Below, one piece after another: positions 28,795-37,317 of a stretch of 64,000 nucleotides of DNA. The notes under the pieces are model-generated. The model was not told the DNA's origin. It saw only the letters and a program-made list of their open reading frames with translations, and did no database searches. The position numbers and the translations under genes are program-made. This stretch comes from Pedobacter glucosidilyticus (GTDB taxonomy: Bacteria > Bacteroidota > Bacteroidia > Sphingobacteriales > Sphingobacteriaceae). The stretch lies in contig NZ_DLHN01000038.1 of the NCBI RefSeq assembly GCF_002483235.1, positions 1 through 64,000 of the forward strand. Direction: 5' to 3'. The stretch's first letter is position 1. The number at the start of each line of letters is the position of its first letter.

Positions 28795-30276
28795 ATGAAA
28801 AAAATATTGGTAGCTAATAGGGGCGAAATAGCCCTCAGAATTATGCGCTCTGCTAAAGAGATGGGTATCAAAACCGTTGCAGTTTTTTCTGAAGCTGATA
28901 GAAATGCCCTACATGTACGCTATGCTGATGAAGCTATTTGTCTTGGTGAAGCTGCCTCCACAACATCTTATTTAAACATCCAAAAGGTAATTGATGCCTG
29001 TAAATTAACAGGTGCCGAAGCCATTCATCCGGGTTACGGTTTTTTGTCAGAAAACCCAGAATTTGCCAGAAAAGTAGAAGCGGCAGGTATCATCCTGATT
29101 GGGCCATCGCCAGAAGCCATGGAGATAATGGGTAATAAATTATCAGCAAAAGCTGCGGCATTAAAATATCAAATTCCCTTAGTGCCCGGTACCGAAGAAG
29201 CTATTACAGATATAGAGCAGGCAAAAGAAAAAGCAACAAGTATTGGCTTTCCTGTTTTGATAAAAGCTGCTGCTGGTGGTGGTGGCAAAGGAATGCGCTT
29301 GGTGCATCAAGTAGAAGATTTTGAAGAGCAAATGAAATTGGCAATTTCCGAAGCAGAATCTGCCTTTGGTGATGGAGCTGTTTTTATAGAAAAATATGTA
29401 ACATCACCACGGCATATAGAAATTCAGGTTTTAGGAGACCAACATGGAAATATTGTTCATCTTTTTGAACGCGAATGTTCTGTACAACGTCGCCACCAAA
29501 AAGTGGTAGAAGAAGCTCCTTCTGCTGTTTTAGATGCAGATACAAGAGCCGAAATGGGACAATGTGCGGTAGATGTGGCTCGTTCTGTAAATTATACCGG
29601 AGCTGGTACGGTAGAATTTATTTTAGATGCGGATAAGAATTTCTTTTTTCTGGAGATGAATACCCGCTTGCAGGTAGAACATCCGGTAACTGAAATGATT
29701 ACCGGAGTAGATTTAGTAAAAGAGCAAATAAAAATAGCCCGAGGCGAAAAACTTTCTTTTACTCAGGACGATTTAAGTATCAGAGGCCACGCTATAGAGT
29801 TGAGGGTTTATGCGGAAGACCCAGCCAATAATTTCTTGCCCGATATTGGGACGCTAAAAACTTATAAAACGCCTAAAGGTATTGGTATAAGGGTTGATGA
29901 CGGTTTTGAGCAAGGTATGGAAATACCTATATATTACGACCCTATGATAGCAAAATTGGTTGCCTACGGTAAAAATAGGGAAGAAGCTATAGAAAGAATG
30001 TTGCGGGCAATTCAAGAATATCAAATAAGTGGTATTGAAACTACCTTACCTTTTGGTAGCTTTGTCATGCAGCATGAAGCTTTTACATCAGGAAATTTTG
30101 ATACGCATTTTGTAGCTAAGTATTTTAAACCAGAAGTATTAAAGAAACAAGATGATGAGGAAGAAAAAATAGCTGCAATTTTGGCCTACAAGCTGTTTAC
30201 GAAATCAAGCAATAAGCAATTAACAACAGCAGCACAAGAAACTTCAAACTGGTTAAGAAATAGAAGAAATTGGTAA
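28795..30276 (+). CDS. accC: Biotin carboxylase subunit of an acyl-CoA carboxylase
   Basis: This 493-residue enzyme carboxylates biotin on a carrier protein using ATP and bicarbonate. It shows the N-terminal domain MKKILVANRGEIALR, the ATP-grasp glycine loop GGGGKGMR (161-168), ERECSVQRRHQK and EMNTRLQVEHPVTE. It has about 45 residues more at the C terminus than the E. coli enzyme. No biotin carrier or carboxyltransferase gene is adjacent. It could serve acetyl-CoA or propionyl-CoA carboxylase; sequence does not decide. A -7-like box (TAATTTTA, 28782-28789) lies 5 bases before the ATG. Confidence 0.92.
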   Translation: MKKILVANRGEIALRIMRSAKEMGIKTVAVFSEADRNALHVRYADEAICLGEAASTTSYLNIQKVIDACKLTGAEAIHPGYGFLSENPEFARKVEAAGIILIGPSPEAMEIMGNKLSAKAAALKYQIPLVPGTEEAITDIEQAKEKATSIGFPVLIKAAAGGGGKGMRLVHQVEDFEEQMKLAISEAESAFGDGAVFIEKYVTSPRHIEIQVLGDQHGNIVHLFERECSVQRRHQKVVEEAPSAVLDADTRAEMGQCAVDVARSVNYTGAGTVEFILDADKNFFFLEMNTRLQVEHPVTEMITGVDLVKEQIKIARGEKLSFTQDDLSIRGHAIELRVYAEDPANNFLPDIGTLKTYKTPKGIGIRVDDGFEQGMEIPIYYDPMIAKLVAYGKNREEAIERMLRAIQEYQISGIETTLPFGSFVMQHEAFTSGNFDTHFVAKYFKPEVLKKQDDEEEKIAAILAYKLFTKSSNKQLTTAAQETSNWLRNRRNW

Positions 30277-30296
30277 TTCAACAAATAAAACAATAC

Positions 30297-30893
30297 ATGT
30301 TTACTGGTATTATAGAAACTTTAGGAACCGTTACAAGCTTAAGAAAAGAGCAAGAAAACTTACATATTACCGTATCTTCCACAATAAGTAAAGATTTAAA
30401 AATAGACCAATCTGTAGCGCATAATGGCATTTGCTTAACTGTTGTTTCGCAAGATGCGGAAAGCCACACCGTTACCGCAATTTATGAAACCTTACAAAAA
30501 ACCAACTTGGGAAGTATCCAAGAAGGTAGTTTGGTAAACTTAGAACGCTGCATGCAAATGAATGGTAGGTTAGATGGGCATATTGTACAAGGCCATGTAG
30601 ACCAAACCGGTATTTGTATTGCCTTAGAAGAGCAAGAAGGAAGCTGGTTTTATACTTTTAGTTATGATGAGGATAAAGGCAATGTTACAGTAGAAAAAGG
30701 TTCTATCTGCGTAAATGGAATAAGTTTAACTGTAGTAAACTCTAAACCCGGGCAGTTTTCTGTAGCTATCATTCCATATACTTACGAGCATACCAACTTA
30801 CAAAGCGTAAAACCTGGCGATATGGTAAATTTAGAATTTGATATTATAGGTAAATATGTTGCTCGTTTAATGGGAAATACTAAAACAGTTTAG
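30297..30893 (+). CDS. ribE: Riboflavin synthase alpha chain
   Basis: This enzyme of 198 residues dismutates two 6,7-dimethyl-8-ribityllumazines to riboflavin. It has the two internal lumazine-binding repeats (each about 95 residues, starting MFTGIIETLG and GHIVQGHVDQTG) with the duplicated NGICLTV / NGISLTV motif. I chose the ATG at 30297 because the family begins MFTGI; a TTG at 30270 lies inside accC. Its 3' end overlaps the convergent ogt gene by 14 bases. Confidence 0.95.
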   Translation: MFTGIIETLGTVTSLRKEQENLHITVSSTISKDLKIDQSVAHNGICLTVVSQDAESHTVTAIYETLQKTNLGSIQEGSLVNLERCMQMNGRLDGHIVQGHVDQTGICIALEEQEGSWFYTFSYDEDKGNVTVEKGSICVNGISLTVVNSKPGQFSVAIIPYTYEHTNLQSVKPGDMVNLEFDIIGKYVARLMGNTKTV

Positions 30894-31362
30894 TTTGCCC
30901 TATCCCGGCAATTTTAGTTTCATGTTCTAATAACCATTGTTTGCGCCATAAACCACCAGCATAGCCGGTAAGTTCGCCAGCCATGCCTACAACACGGTGG
31001 CAAGGTATAGCAATCATGATTTTATTTTTGCCATTGGCGGCTGCAATGGCTCTTATGGCTAATAAATTCTTCATCCGGATGGCTAAAGTGGTATAAGAGA
31101 TAACCTCTGCAAAATTTAGTTCTTGCAAAGTACTCCAAACTTGTTGTTGAAAATCTGTACCGCTTTGTTTGATAGGGAAAGTAAAGCTTTTTAAATCTCC
31201 ATTAAAATATTGTTGAAGTTCAGTTATAGCCAATGTTAAAACATCGGTTTTTGTGCCATTTTCTTGTGGTATATCAGCAAAACTAATTTCACAAATGGCA
31301 TTATTTTCTTCTTTAATAATAACAAAGCCTAAAGGACTTTCAATACTCTGTACGTTCATCAA
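30880..31362 (-). CDS. ogt: Methylated-DNA-[protein]-cysteine S-methyltransferase
   Basis: This 160-residue suicide DNA repair protein transfers methyl groups from O6-methylguanine to its own Cys121 in the motif IAIPCHRVVG. The helix-turn-helix segment around SYTTLAIRM and the following GLWRKQWLLEHE are as in Ogt/Ada C-terminal domains. No Ada regulatory domain is present. Its 3' end overlaps ribE by 14 bases, and it is divergent from ccmB. Confidence 0.93.
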   Translation of the reverse strand: MMNVQSIESPLGFVIIKEENNAICEISFADIPQENGTKTDVLTLAITELQQYFNGDLKSFTFPIKQSGTDFQQQVWSTLQELNFAEVISYTTLAIRMKNLLAIRAIAAANGKNKIMIAIPCHRVVGMAGELTGYAGGLWRKQWLLEHETKIAGIGQTKLF

Positions 31363-31422
31363 TCAAATATCATAAAAATATAAGGCTTTACGCCGATGTT
31401 TAGCTTATATATGAGCTTTTAC

Positions 31423-31430
31423 TATCTTTG
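31423..31430 (+). promoter_or_regulatory. -7 promoter box of ccmB
   Basis: TATCTTTG fits TAnnTTTG exactly and lies 7 bases before the ATG at 31438. This decides against a longer reading frame from 31396 and implies an almost leaderless transcript. Confidence 0.55.
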
Positions 31431-31437
31431 CTACTGC

Positions 31438-32097
31438 ATGATATTAATTAAACAAGTCAAGAGTTTATTATACAAAGAGATTTTATTAGAATGGCGCTCT
31501 AAATATGCCTTCAATGGTATTTTACTCTATGTTATCTCTACCGTTTTTGTTTGTTATTTATCATTTAAAACCACTCCACCTTTGGTTTGGAATGCGCTTT
31601 TCTGGATTATTTTACTTTTTGCAGCTATCAATGCCATCGCAAAAAGTTTTATGCAAGAAAGTAAAGGGCGCTTATTATACTATTACACCATTGCTAGTCC
31701 GCAAGCTATCATCATCTCTAAAATTATTTATAATATTTTATTGATGATCATTATGTCTGCTATCGCTTTTCTGGCTTATCAAATCGTATTTCAGAATGCG
31801 GTAGCTAATTTAGGGTTATACTTAATAGCAGTTTTATTGGGCAGTATTAGTTTTTCTACAGTTTTCACCATGATATCTGCCATAGCATCAAAAGCGGGTA
31901 ATAATGGTACTTTAATGGCTATATTAAGTTTTCCTGTTATTATTCCTTTATTGATGCTGATTATTAAGCTTTCTAAAAATGCAATGGATGGCTTAGACCC
32001 TTCTGTTTCTTATGATGAAATTGGCGTTTTATGCCTTATTAATATCGTAGTAATTGCTGTTTCTTTATTACTATTTCCTTACCTTTGGCGAGATTAA
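31438..32097 (+). CDS. ccmB: Heme exporter permease CcmB
   Basis: The protein of 219 residues has about six hydrophobic helices and the soluble N-terminal start KQVKSLLYKEILLEWRSKYAFNG typical of CcmB, the membrane part of the CcmAB ABC transporter of cytochrome c maturation. The ATG at 31438 is chosen because the promoter box lies immediately upstream. It is followed by ccmC (10 bases) and ccmD, forming one operon. No ccmA is present in this window. Confidence 0.9.
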   Translation: MILIKQVKSLLYKEILLEWRSKYAFNGILLYVISTVFVCYLSFKTTPPLVWNALFWIILLFAAINAIAKSFMQESKGRLLYYYTIASPQAIIISKIIYNILLMIIMSAIAFLAYQIVFQNAVANLGLYLIAVLLGSISFSTVFTMISAIASKAGNNGTLMAILSFPVIIPLLMLIIKLSKNAMDGLDPSVSYDEIGVLCLINIVVIAVSLLLFPYLWRD

Positions 32098-32107
32098 TTT
32101 TTAAGCA

Positions 32108-32776
32108 ATGATGTATAAAAATTGGTGGAAAGTGTTGTCTGTAATTTTAGTATTATTCTCTGTTATCGGAGGTTTATTGATAGCCGTTCCGGCACTTCCA
32201 ATCTTACATGAAAGTATCAGAAACTTGTATTATCATGTACCTATGTGGTTTGCCATGATTATTATTTACCTGGTTTCTGTTATTTATAGTATTAAATACT
32301 TGGGCTCAGGAAAAGAAAACGATGATTTAATTGCTGTAGAAAGTGTTAATACAGGTATTATCTTTGGTTTTTTGGGTTTAGGTACCGGCATGATTTGGGC
32401 TAACTTTACCTGGGGCGCACCTTGGCCAAATGATCCAAAATTAAATGGTTCTGCCATTGCTACTTTAATGTATTTAGCATACATCATCTTAAGAGGCTCT
32501 ATTGATGAAGAGCAGAAAAGAGCAAAAATTTCTGCTATTTACAACATCTTTGCCTTCCCCATCATGGTAGTACTTATTTTTGTGTTACCACGACTAACAG
32601 ATTCTTTACATCCCGGTAACGGTGGAAACCCAGGTTTTGGTGCTTATGATTTAGACAGTAATATGCGCTATGTTTTTTACCCTGCTGTATTAGGATGGAT
32701 TTTAGTAGCTACCTGGATCATGACACTTCGCTATAGAATTAGAGTATTAGAAAATAAAAATAACCAAATTCAATAA
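32108..32776 (+). CDS. ccmC: Cytochrome c assembly protein CcmC
   Basis: This 222-residue integral membrane protein with six predicted helices binds heme for delivery to CcmE. The family WWD-type segment appears as FTWGAPWPNDPKLNG, and histidines in YYHVPMWF and LHPGNGG are candidate heme ligands. Start codons at 32108 and 32111 are equally possible. Its stop overlaps the ccmD start (TAATGA). Confidence 0.92.
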   Translation: MMYKNWWKVLSVILVLFSVIGGLLIAVPALPILHESIRNLYYHVPMWFAMIIIYLVSVIYSIKYLGSGKENDDLIAVESVNTGIIFGFLGLGTGMIWANFTWGAPWPNDPKLNGSAIATLMYLAYIILRGSIDEEQKRAKISAIYNIFAFPIMVVLIFVLPRLTDSLHPGNGGNPGFGAYDLDSNMRYVFYPAVLGWILVATWIMTLRYRIRVLENKNNQIQ

Positions 32777-32979
32777 TGAAAAGATTTTTCTCCTTAACTG
32801 CCATATTCTTTTTGGTTGTACAATTTGCACAAGCACAGTCCGTTGAAATGGCAGAAACCCTACGTTCTTCTGGTAAAATTTACGTGGTAGTAGCTGTGAT
32901 GGCTTTGTTATTTTTGGGCTTGTTTTTTTACCTATTTTCTATAGATAGAAGATTAAAAAAAATCGAAAAGGATAAATAG
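32776..32979 (+). CDS. CcmD-like small membrane protein
   Basis: This 67-residue protein begins with a hydrophobic signal-like segment (about 3-20), has a second transmembrane helix (about 35-56) and ends in a basic tail (RRLKKIEKDK), the arrangement seen in CcmD-like proteins of Bacteroidota. CcmD stabilises CcmC/CcmE heme transfer. The identity rests mainly on position directly after ccmC with a one-base overlap. Confidence 0.75.
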   Translation: MKRFFSLTAIFFLVVQFAQAQSVEMAETLRSSGKIYVVVAVMALLFLGLFFYLFSIDRRLKKIEKDK

Positions 32980-33119
32980 GCTTCATCTTCCTTAAAAACA
33001 AACATTTAAAACAAAAATGCCCCTGTGTGGTTAAAACACTAAGGTTTTATCAATTTGGAGAAGACAAATATTTCTCTCAACTTGTATAAAATTTTTTATA
33101 AACCATAAAAATTACTACT

Positions 33120-34553
33120 ATGACCAAAGCAGGAGAGGTTATTTTTGATGACTACCATTTTTTTAATGATGTATGCCAATATGTAGATCAGGCGGCAGCA
33201 TTTACCAATCATGATAAAGGCTTATTAGCACAAATAAAAGCCTGTAATAGCATCTATCATCTTCAATTTCCTATCAGAAAAGGCAATAGTTACGAGATTA
33301 TTCATGCTTGGCGTGTACAACACTCTCACCACATGTTGCCTACAAAAGGCGGTATTAGGTATAGCGATATCGTAAACGAAGATGAAGTTATGGCCCTTGC
33401 AGCTTTAATGACGTATAAGTGCGCTATTGTTAATGTTCCTTTTGGTGGTGCTAAAGGCGGTATCAAAATCAATCCTAAAAACTACACGGTTGCAGAGTTG
33501 GAAAACATCACCAGACGCTATACGGTAGAGCTTATCAAGAAAAACTTTATAGGTCCTGGTATTGATGTCCCTGCACCAGATTATGGCACTGGAGAGCGTG
33601 AGATGTCTTGGATTGCTGATACCTATTTAACCATGAACCCCGGTTCTTTAGACGCTTTAGGTTGTGTTACGGGTAAGCCTATTGCTTTACATGGTATTGC
33701 AGGCAGAAGAGAAGCAACAGGCAGAGGTGTAGCTTATGCGGTGAGAGAATGTGTTTCTGTTGCAGAAGATATGAAAGCATTAGGCTTAACAGCAGGTATT
33801 GATGGGAAACGCATCATTGTACAAGGTTTAGGTAATGTGGGTTTCCATGCAGCTAAATTTTTAAGTGAGCAAGGTGGTATTATTGTAGGTATCTGCGAGT
33901 TTGATGGAGCTATTTACAATGCCAACGGTTTAGATGTTAATGATGTAGTAAGACACAGGAAAGAAACTGGTAGCATTTTAGGATATGCAAAAGCTACATC
34001 AGAGTTTGAACACTCTGCTGAAGGCTTAGAGCAAGATTGCGATATATTGGTTCCTGCAGCTTTAGAAAATCAAATTACCATAACTAACGTTGCCAGAATA
34101 AAAGCTAAAATCATTGCTGAAGGTGCTAATGGTCCAACCACACCAGATGCGGCAGATTACTTTATTAAAAATGGTGGAATGATTATTCCTGATATGTATG
34201 CTAATGCAGGCGGGGTAACAGTTTCTTATTTCGAGTGGTTAAAAAATTTATCTCACGTAGCTTTCGGTAGAATGGATAGGAGATACGATGAAACCAATAA
34301 CTTGAACATCTTGAGCATGATAGAAAGCACTACTGGGGTTACCTTAACGCCTCAGCAAAGAGCTATGATAGCCAAAGGACCATCAGAATTAGAATTGGTA
34401 AACTCTGGATTAGAGGATACCATGGTAAGGTCTTATCATGAAATAAGAGAAATTAAAAATGTTAAAAATACAGGGAGTTTAAGAACAGCCGCTTTTGTTG
34501 CTGCAGTTGATAAAATAGCCGTTTCTTATATGAATATGGGTATTTGGCCTTAA
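33120..34553 (+). CDS. Glu/Leu/Phe/Val-type dehydrogenase (probable glutamate dehydrogenase)
   Basis: This 477-residue oxidative deaminase family member has the substrate-binding block LPTKGGIRYSDIVNEDEV, the catalytic-lysine region FGGAKGGIKINPKNY, an APDYGTGEREMSW segment and a Rossmann domain (IVQGLGNVGFHAAKF). It links amino acids with 2-oxoglutarate metabolism. The length is near that of hexameric glutamate dehydrogenases with a C-terminal extension. It is monocistronic, 140 bases after ccmD. The preferred substrate is inferred. Confidence 0.9.
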   Translation: MTKAGEVIFDDYHFFNDVCQYVDQAAAFTNHDKGLLAQIKACNSIYHLQFPIRKGNSYEIIHAWRVQHSHHMLPTKGGIRYSDIVNEDEVMALAALMTYKCAIVNVPFGGAKGGIKINPKNYTVAELENITRRYTVELIKKNFIGPGIDVPAPDYGTGEREMSWIADTYLTMNPGSLDALGCVTGKPIALHGIAGRREATGRGVAYAVRECVSVAEDMKALGLTAGIDGKRIIVQGLGNVGFHAAKFLSEQGGIIVGICEFDGAIYNANGLDVNDVVRHRKETGSILGYAKATSEFEHSAEGLEQDCDILVPAALENQITITNVARIKAKIIAEGANGPTTPDAADYFIKNGGMIIPDMYANAGGVTVSYFEWLKNLSHVAFGRMDRRYDETNNLNILSMIESTTGVTLTPQQRAMIAKGPSELELVNSGLEDTMVRSYHEIREIKNVKNTGSLRTAAFVAAVDKIAVSYMNMGIWP

Positions 34554-34571
34554 GGTTAAACTTAAATAATG

Positions 34572-34667
34572 ATAAAAAAAGGCTGTCTCAAATTACCATT
34601 TTGTGTCAGGCTGAGCGGAGTCGAAGCCTTTTCTGGGTATATCAGAGAAGATTTCGACTTCGCTAAA
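34572..34667. repeat. REP-like dispersed repeat, copy A
   Basis: The flanks (ATTACCATTTTGTGTCAGGC and TTTTCTGGGTATATCAGAG) recur in copy B at 48221-48301. The core holds an imperfect inverted repeat, AGCGGAGTCGAA (34614-34625) with TTCGACTTCGCT (34653-34664), of the GAGCGGAGTCGAAGCC type that I recall as common between Bacteroidota genes. The remainder of 34554-34899 carries no gene that I can support. Confidence 0.65.
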
Positions 34668-34899
34668 TGTGCCCCCCAGTTTGGCGCAATGAGATTCAAG
34701 CCAAGCGGGTAAAGGCTTCTTGTGCCAGATATAAGCAAAGACTTTAATATTTTGTATAAGGCAAAAAAACTTAATTTGCAGAGAATGGATGGAAAGAATT
34801 CTAAGAAAGTAATAAATAGGTGTGATGATTTGGTAAACTAGGCACAAGTATCCGATGCACAGGGCTAAGGCTGCAAACTTCCAAAAGGGGATTTAATAA

Positions 34900-35430
34900 A
34901 TGGATTTAAAGAAATACATTGAGACTTTAGAGGGATTTAAACCATCTGAAGAATTATTAAAAAAAAATGGGTTTAAAAGTATTCCCAATTATATACTTAG
35001 AAATTATAGTCCGCAACCAAAAGGAAATGAAAAGATTTTTGATATAGAAGAAACCGATTTATCTAAGTTGTTTCAATATTATGATTTGTCATACTTTAGG
35101 TTTTCGGATTTTATATTATTAAGTGAAATCATCAATAAGGACAATAAATTCGTTTTTGCACAAAGTTCCTATACTTTTTTAGCTTTTGATAGTTTACAAT
35201 CGGAAGTCATTGAATATGATAATTATGAGTTAACCAAACTATCTTATTGCGCAAGAAATATTGACTCCTTCCTCAATGCATTATTGCCAATTTTTGAAAT
35301 GTATTCTCAAAGACTTCAAAATTTAGCTGATACAAATGATGAAATAAAAAATATGTTTTTTTTAGAACAGTGTGTAATTAATGCTGGAGGGGATAAATAC
35401 AAAAGGTTTTTTGAACAAATAATTTTTTAA
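34900..35430 (+). CDS. Orphan protein of unknown function, possible immunity protein
   Basis: The 176-residue soluble acidic protein has no signal peptide; it is rich in Tyr, Phe and Asp, with a beta-type N-terminal half (YILRNYSPQPKGNEK, then alternating hydrophobics) and a helical C-terminal half. Size, composition and its place between REP-like DNA and a structured inverted repeat resemble orphan immunity genes of polymorphic toxin loci (for example SUKH-like), but I see no decisive motif and no toxin gene. Its AT content is higher than that of its neighbours, compatible with acquisition. Confidence 0.55.
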   Translation: MDLKKYIETLEGFKPSEELLKKNGFKSIPNYILRNYSPQPKGNEKIFDIEETDLSKLFQYYDLSYFRFSDFILLSEIINKDNKFVFAQSSYTFLAFDSLQSEVIEYDNYELTKLSYCARNIDSFLNALLPIFEMYSQRLQNLADTNDEIKNMFFLEQCVINAGGDKYKRFFEQIIF

Positions 35431-35460
35431 TTAAGATGGTGCGAACTTGTAGCTCCCCCA

Positions 35461-35706
35461 CTAGCGCAAGTCTTAGCGAAATGGACAAAGAGCGAGAGCC
35501 TGACTTGTGCTTTATGTAAATAAAATATACATTTAAGCATGAGTACAAAATACAAGTTTAACAACCCAACTGATGCAATTCTTCCGAGGGTTGGCAAAGA
35601 AAGTAAGGAGACTTGTGACCGAGCATAGGCTATGATAATGGTTGAGAATTAGAATAAAGCACAAGTCAGGCAGATGCACTGGCTTTGGCACTAAGACTTG
35701 CGCTAG
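35461..35706. repeat. Nested inverted repeat, structured element
   Basis: Two perfect nested inverted repeats: outer arms 35461-35476 (CTAGCGCAAGTCTTAG) with 35691-35706, and inner arms 35498-35514 (GCCTGACTTGTGCTTTA) with 35655-35671. Smaller pairs lie inside: ACAAGT/ACTTGT at 35552-35557 and 35611-35616, and CAACCC/GGGTTG at 35562-35567 and 35588-35593. C5/G5 tracts flank the outer arms. The span can fold as one branched structure in RNA or single-stranded DNA. The 35431-35954 gap has no convincing gene. Confidence 0.75.
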
Positions 35707-35895
35707 AAAAGGGGGCATCCTTTTTTTAGTTTGGACATGTAGCGTTGGCATAAAAAAAGATACAGCAGAAAGCCCGGCCTTAGGCAACACCCAAATAAGT
35801 AAGCTTACTAATGCAACCCAGTCATTTTATGGTGGCTGTACCGTTTCAAGATTTAAGCCTCGAGTAATGGAAATATAGCAACGATAAATGTTAAC

Positions 35896-35933
35896 AAAAA
35901 AAGCTATTGGAAAATTCTCCAATAGCTTTTTTT
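35896..35933. terminator. Bidirectional terminator before the porin gene
   Basis: AAAAAAAGCTATTGGA and TCCAATAGCTTTTTTT form a long stem with A/T tracts on both sides. It ends the minus-strand porin gene. Confidence 0.85.
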
Positions 35934-35954
35934 ATGTTTTGTGGTTGCTGCAAC

Positions 35955-37184
35955 TTAGAAATTTACTTGCGCTTGTATCCTCAATAAGCTTCCTCTTTGT
36001 AAGTTATCCTGAAGCGCAAAATCTTCAAATCTTCTGGAAGAAAAAGTATAGTTAACTACCAATTCTAAGAAATTATTGGGTTCCCACTCTGCACCAATTT
36101 CTAATTCTTTAACTAGATAACTGCGGGCATCTCTTTCATGTTTTTTGCCACCATCATAATATTGTGCTTTAATGAAAGGATATAATAGATGTTTATTGAT
36201 TCTTGTCATGTAATTAAACATGATATAACCTCCGTTTAAAGATTTTACTTCAATAGAATCGGTTTGTTTGTTAAACTCAGGCCCTTTACCTATGTTGTAT
36301 TCTGCTTGTATACCAAAGGGTTGTGGGTAAACTACCAAAGTTGCCGCAATTCTTTGATCTAAATAGTTGCTGCTGGTGTTGGTTTTAACACCAGAACTTA
36401 ATTGGTCTGCCGCCATTACATATTTACCTTTATAAGCCTGTATGCCAGGTTCTATAAACTGTTTACCAAACAAAAAAGGATAAGATAAGCGAGCTACTAA
36501 GTGTTGTTTGTTGTTTAAATCTGCTCTGTTTGCGGTTTGTCCATTGTAAGCACCAAAGCCAAAAACACCATAATCTCCAGAGCCTTTTAAACCTAGTTTC
36601 ACCAAATCAGAAAATCTTTGCCTAATTTCTTTTGGTGCCCAGTAGAAGAATAAACCTAAATCTCGTTCATTAGCTGCTGCACTATTAATAGCATCATTAC
36701 GGTCTAACGTAATTCTGTTTTGGCTAGACTGCATGTTTTCAAAGCCATAAGGTACTTTACTCTGGCCAAATCTAAACCTAAATTCATTATCGCTATCTAA
36801 GCCTACATCAACATAAGCATCTCTTATTTGCCCAAAATTTGATGAAGTACCTGCTGAGCTTGCAAAATCTGGTTGAATATAAATATAAACCTGCTTACTT
36901 ATTTGCCCGAAAAAGATTAATCGGATTCGTCTTAAGAAGAAATCTCCTCCATCGCCCCAAGATCTGTCGCATTGTTCGCATTTTAAGTCTGGGTTACTTT
37001 CCAGAAGTCCGTTATACCTTAATTGCGCATAACCTCTTAATGAAATTTTATCGTACCATTTCTCTATTGATGTTTTAGGTTTTAATACTAAAGTATCTTT
37101 AGTTTGAGCTTGAGATAAATGAGAAAAAGTTAGTGTTATAAACAGTAAAAGGCAACTTAATACATTAACAGCTTTTAAATACAT
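35955..37184 (-). CDS. Phosphate-selective-type porin (OprO/OprP family)
   Basis: This outer-membrane beta-barrel of 409 residues has a signal peptide (about 1-26, ending SQAQ). An early block with SLRGYAQLRYNG, the RRIRLIFFGQISKQVYIYIQ strand and FRFGQSKVPYGFE are typical of OprO/OprP-like porins, and the protein ends in Phe. In Bacteroidota such genes often respond to phosphate, but no pho box is visible. A -7 box, TAATTTTG, lies on the minus strand at plus 37221-37228. It probably has its own promoter, 133 bases after icmF. Confidence 0.88.
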   Translation of the reverse strand: MYLKAVNVLSCLLLFITLTFSHLSQAQTKDTLVLKPKTSIEKWYDKISLRGYAQLRYNGLLESNPDLKCEQCDRSWGDGGDFFLRRIRLIFFGQISKQVYIYIQPDFASSAGTSSNFGQIRDAYVDVGLDSDNEFRFRFGQSKVPYGFENMQSSQNRITLDRNDAINSAAANERDLGLFFYWAPKEIRQRFSDLVKLGLKGSGDYGVFGFGAYNGQTANRADLNNKQHLVARLSYPFLFGKQFIEPGIQAYKGKYVMAADQLSSGVKTNTSSNYLDQRIAATLVVYPQPFGIQAEYNIGKGPEFNKQTDSIEVKSLNGGYIMFNYMTRINKHLLYPFIKAQYYDGGKKHERDARSYLVKELEIGAEWEPNNFLELVVNYTFSSRRFEDFALQDNLQRGSLLRIQAQVNF

Positions 37185-37317
37185 TGATAAATAATTGTTA
37201 AGTAAATATTAAAATTTGCGCAAAATTAATATTCTGATAACAATAGCTTAATCAAATTGAAAAGTTAATGATTTGTTAATATTAAATTAACGTTTCTGCT
37301 GAAATACTTGCAAAAAC

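Noticed and set aside
31396..31437. N-terminal extension of ccmB from an upstream ATG
   Set aside because: It would place the exact -7 box TATCTTTG inside the coding sequence; the start at 31438 fits the family and promoter.
34593..34847. 84-codon minus-strand frame over the REP-like region
   Set aside because: Its C-terminal part (RKGFDSAQPDTKW) is the translation of the REP-like repeat, and the rest is AT-rich with no domain; not a gene.
35533..35878. Overlapping short frames on both strands in the inverted-repeat region
   Set aside because: They arise from the repeat arms, have no homology-like features, and the DNA structure explains the region better.
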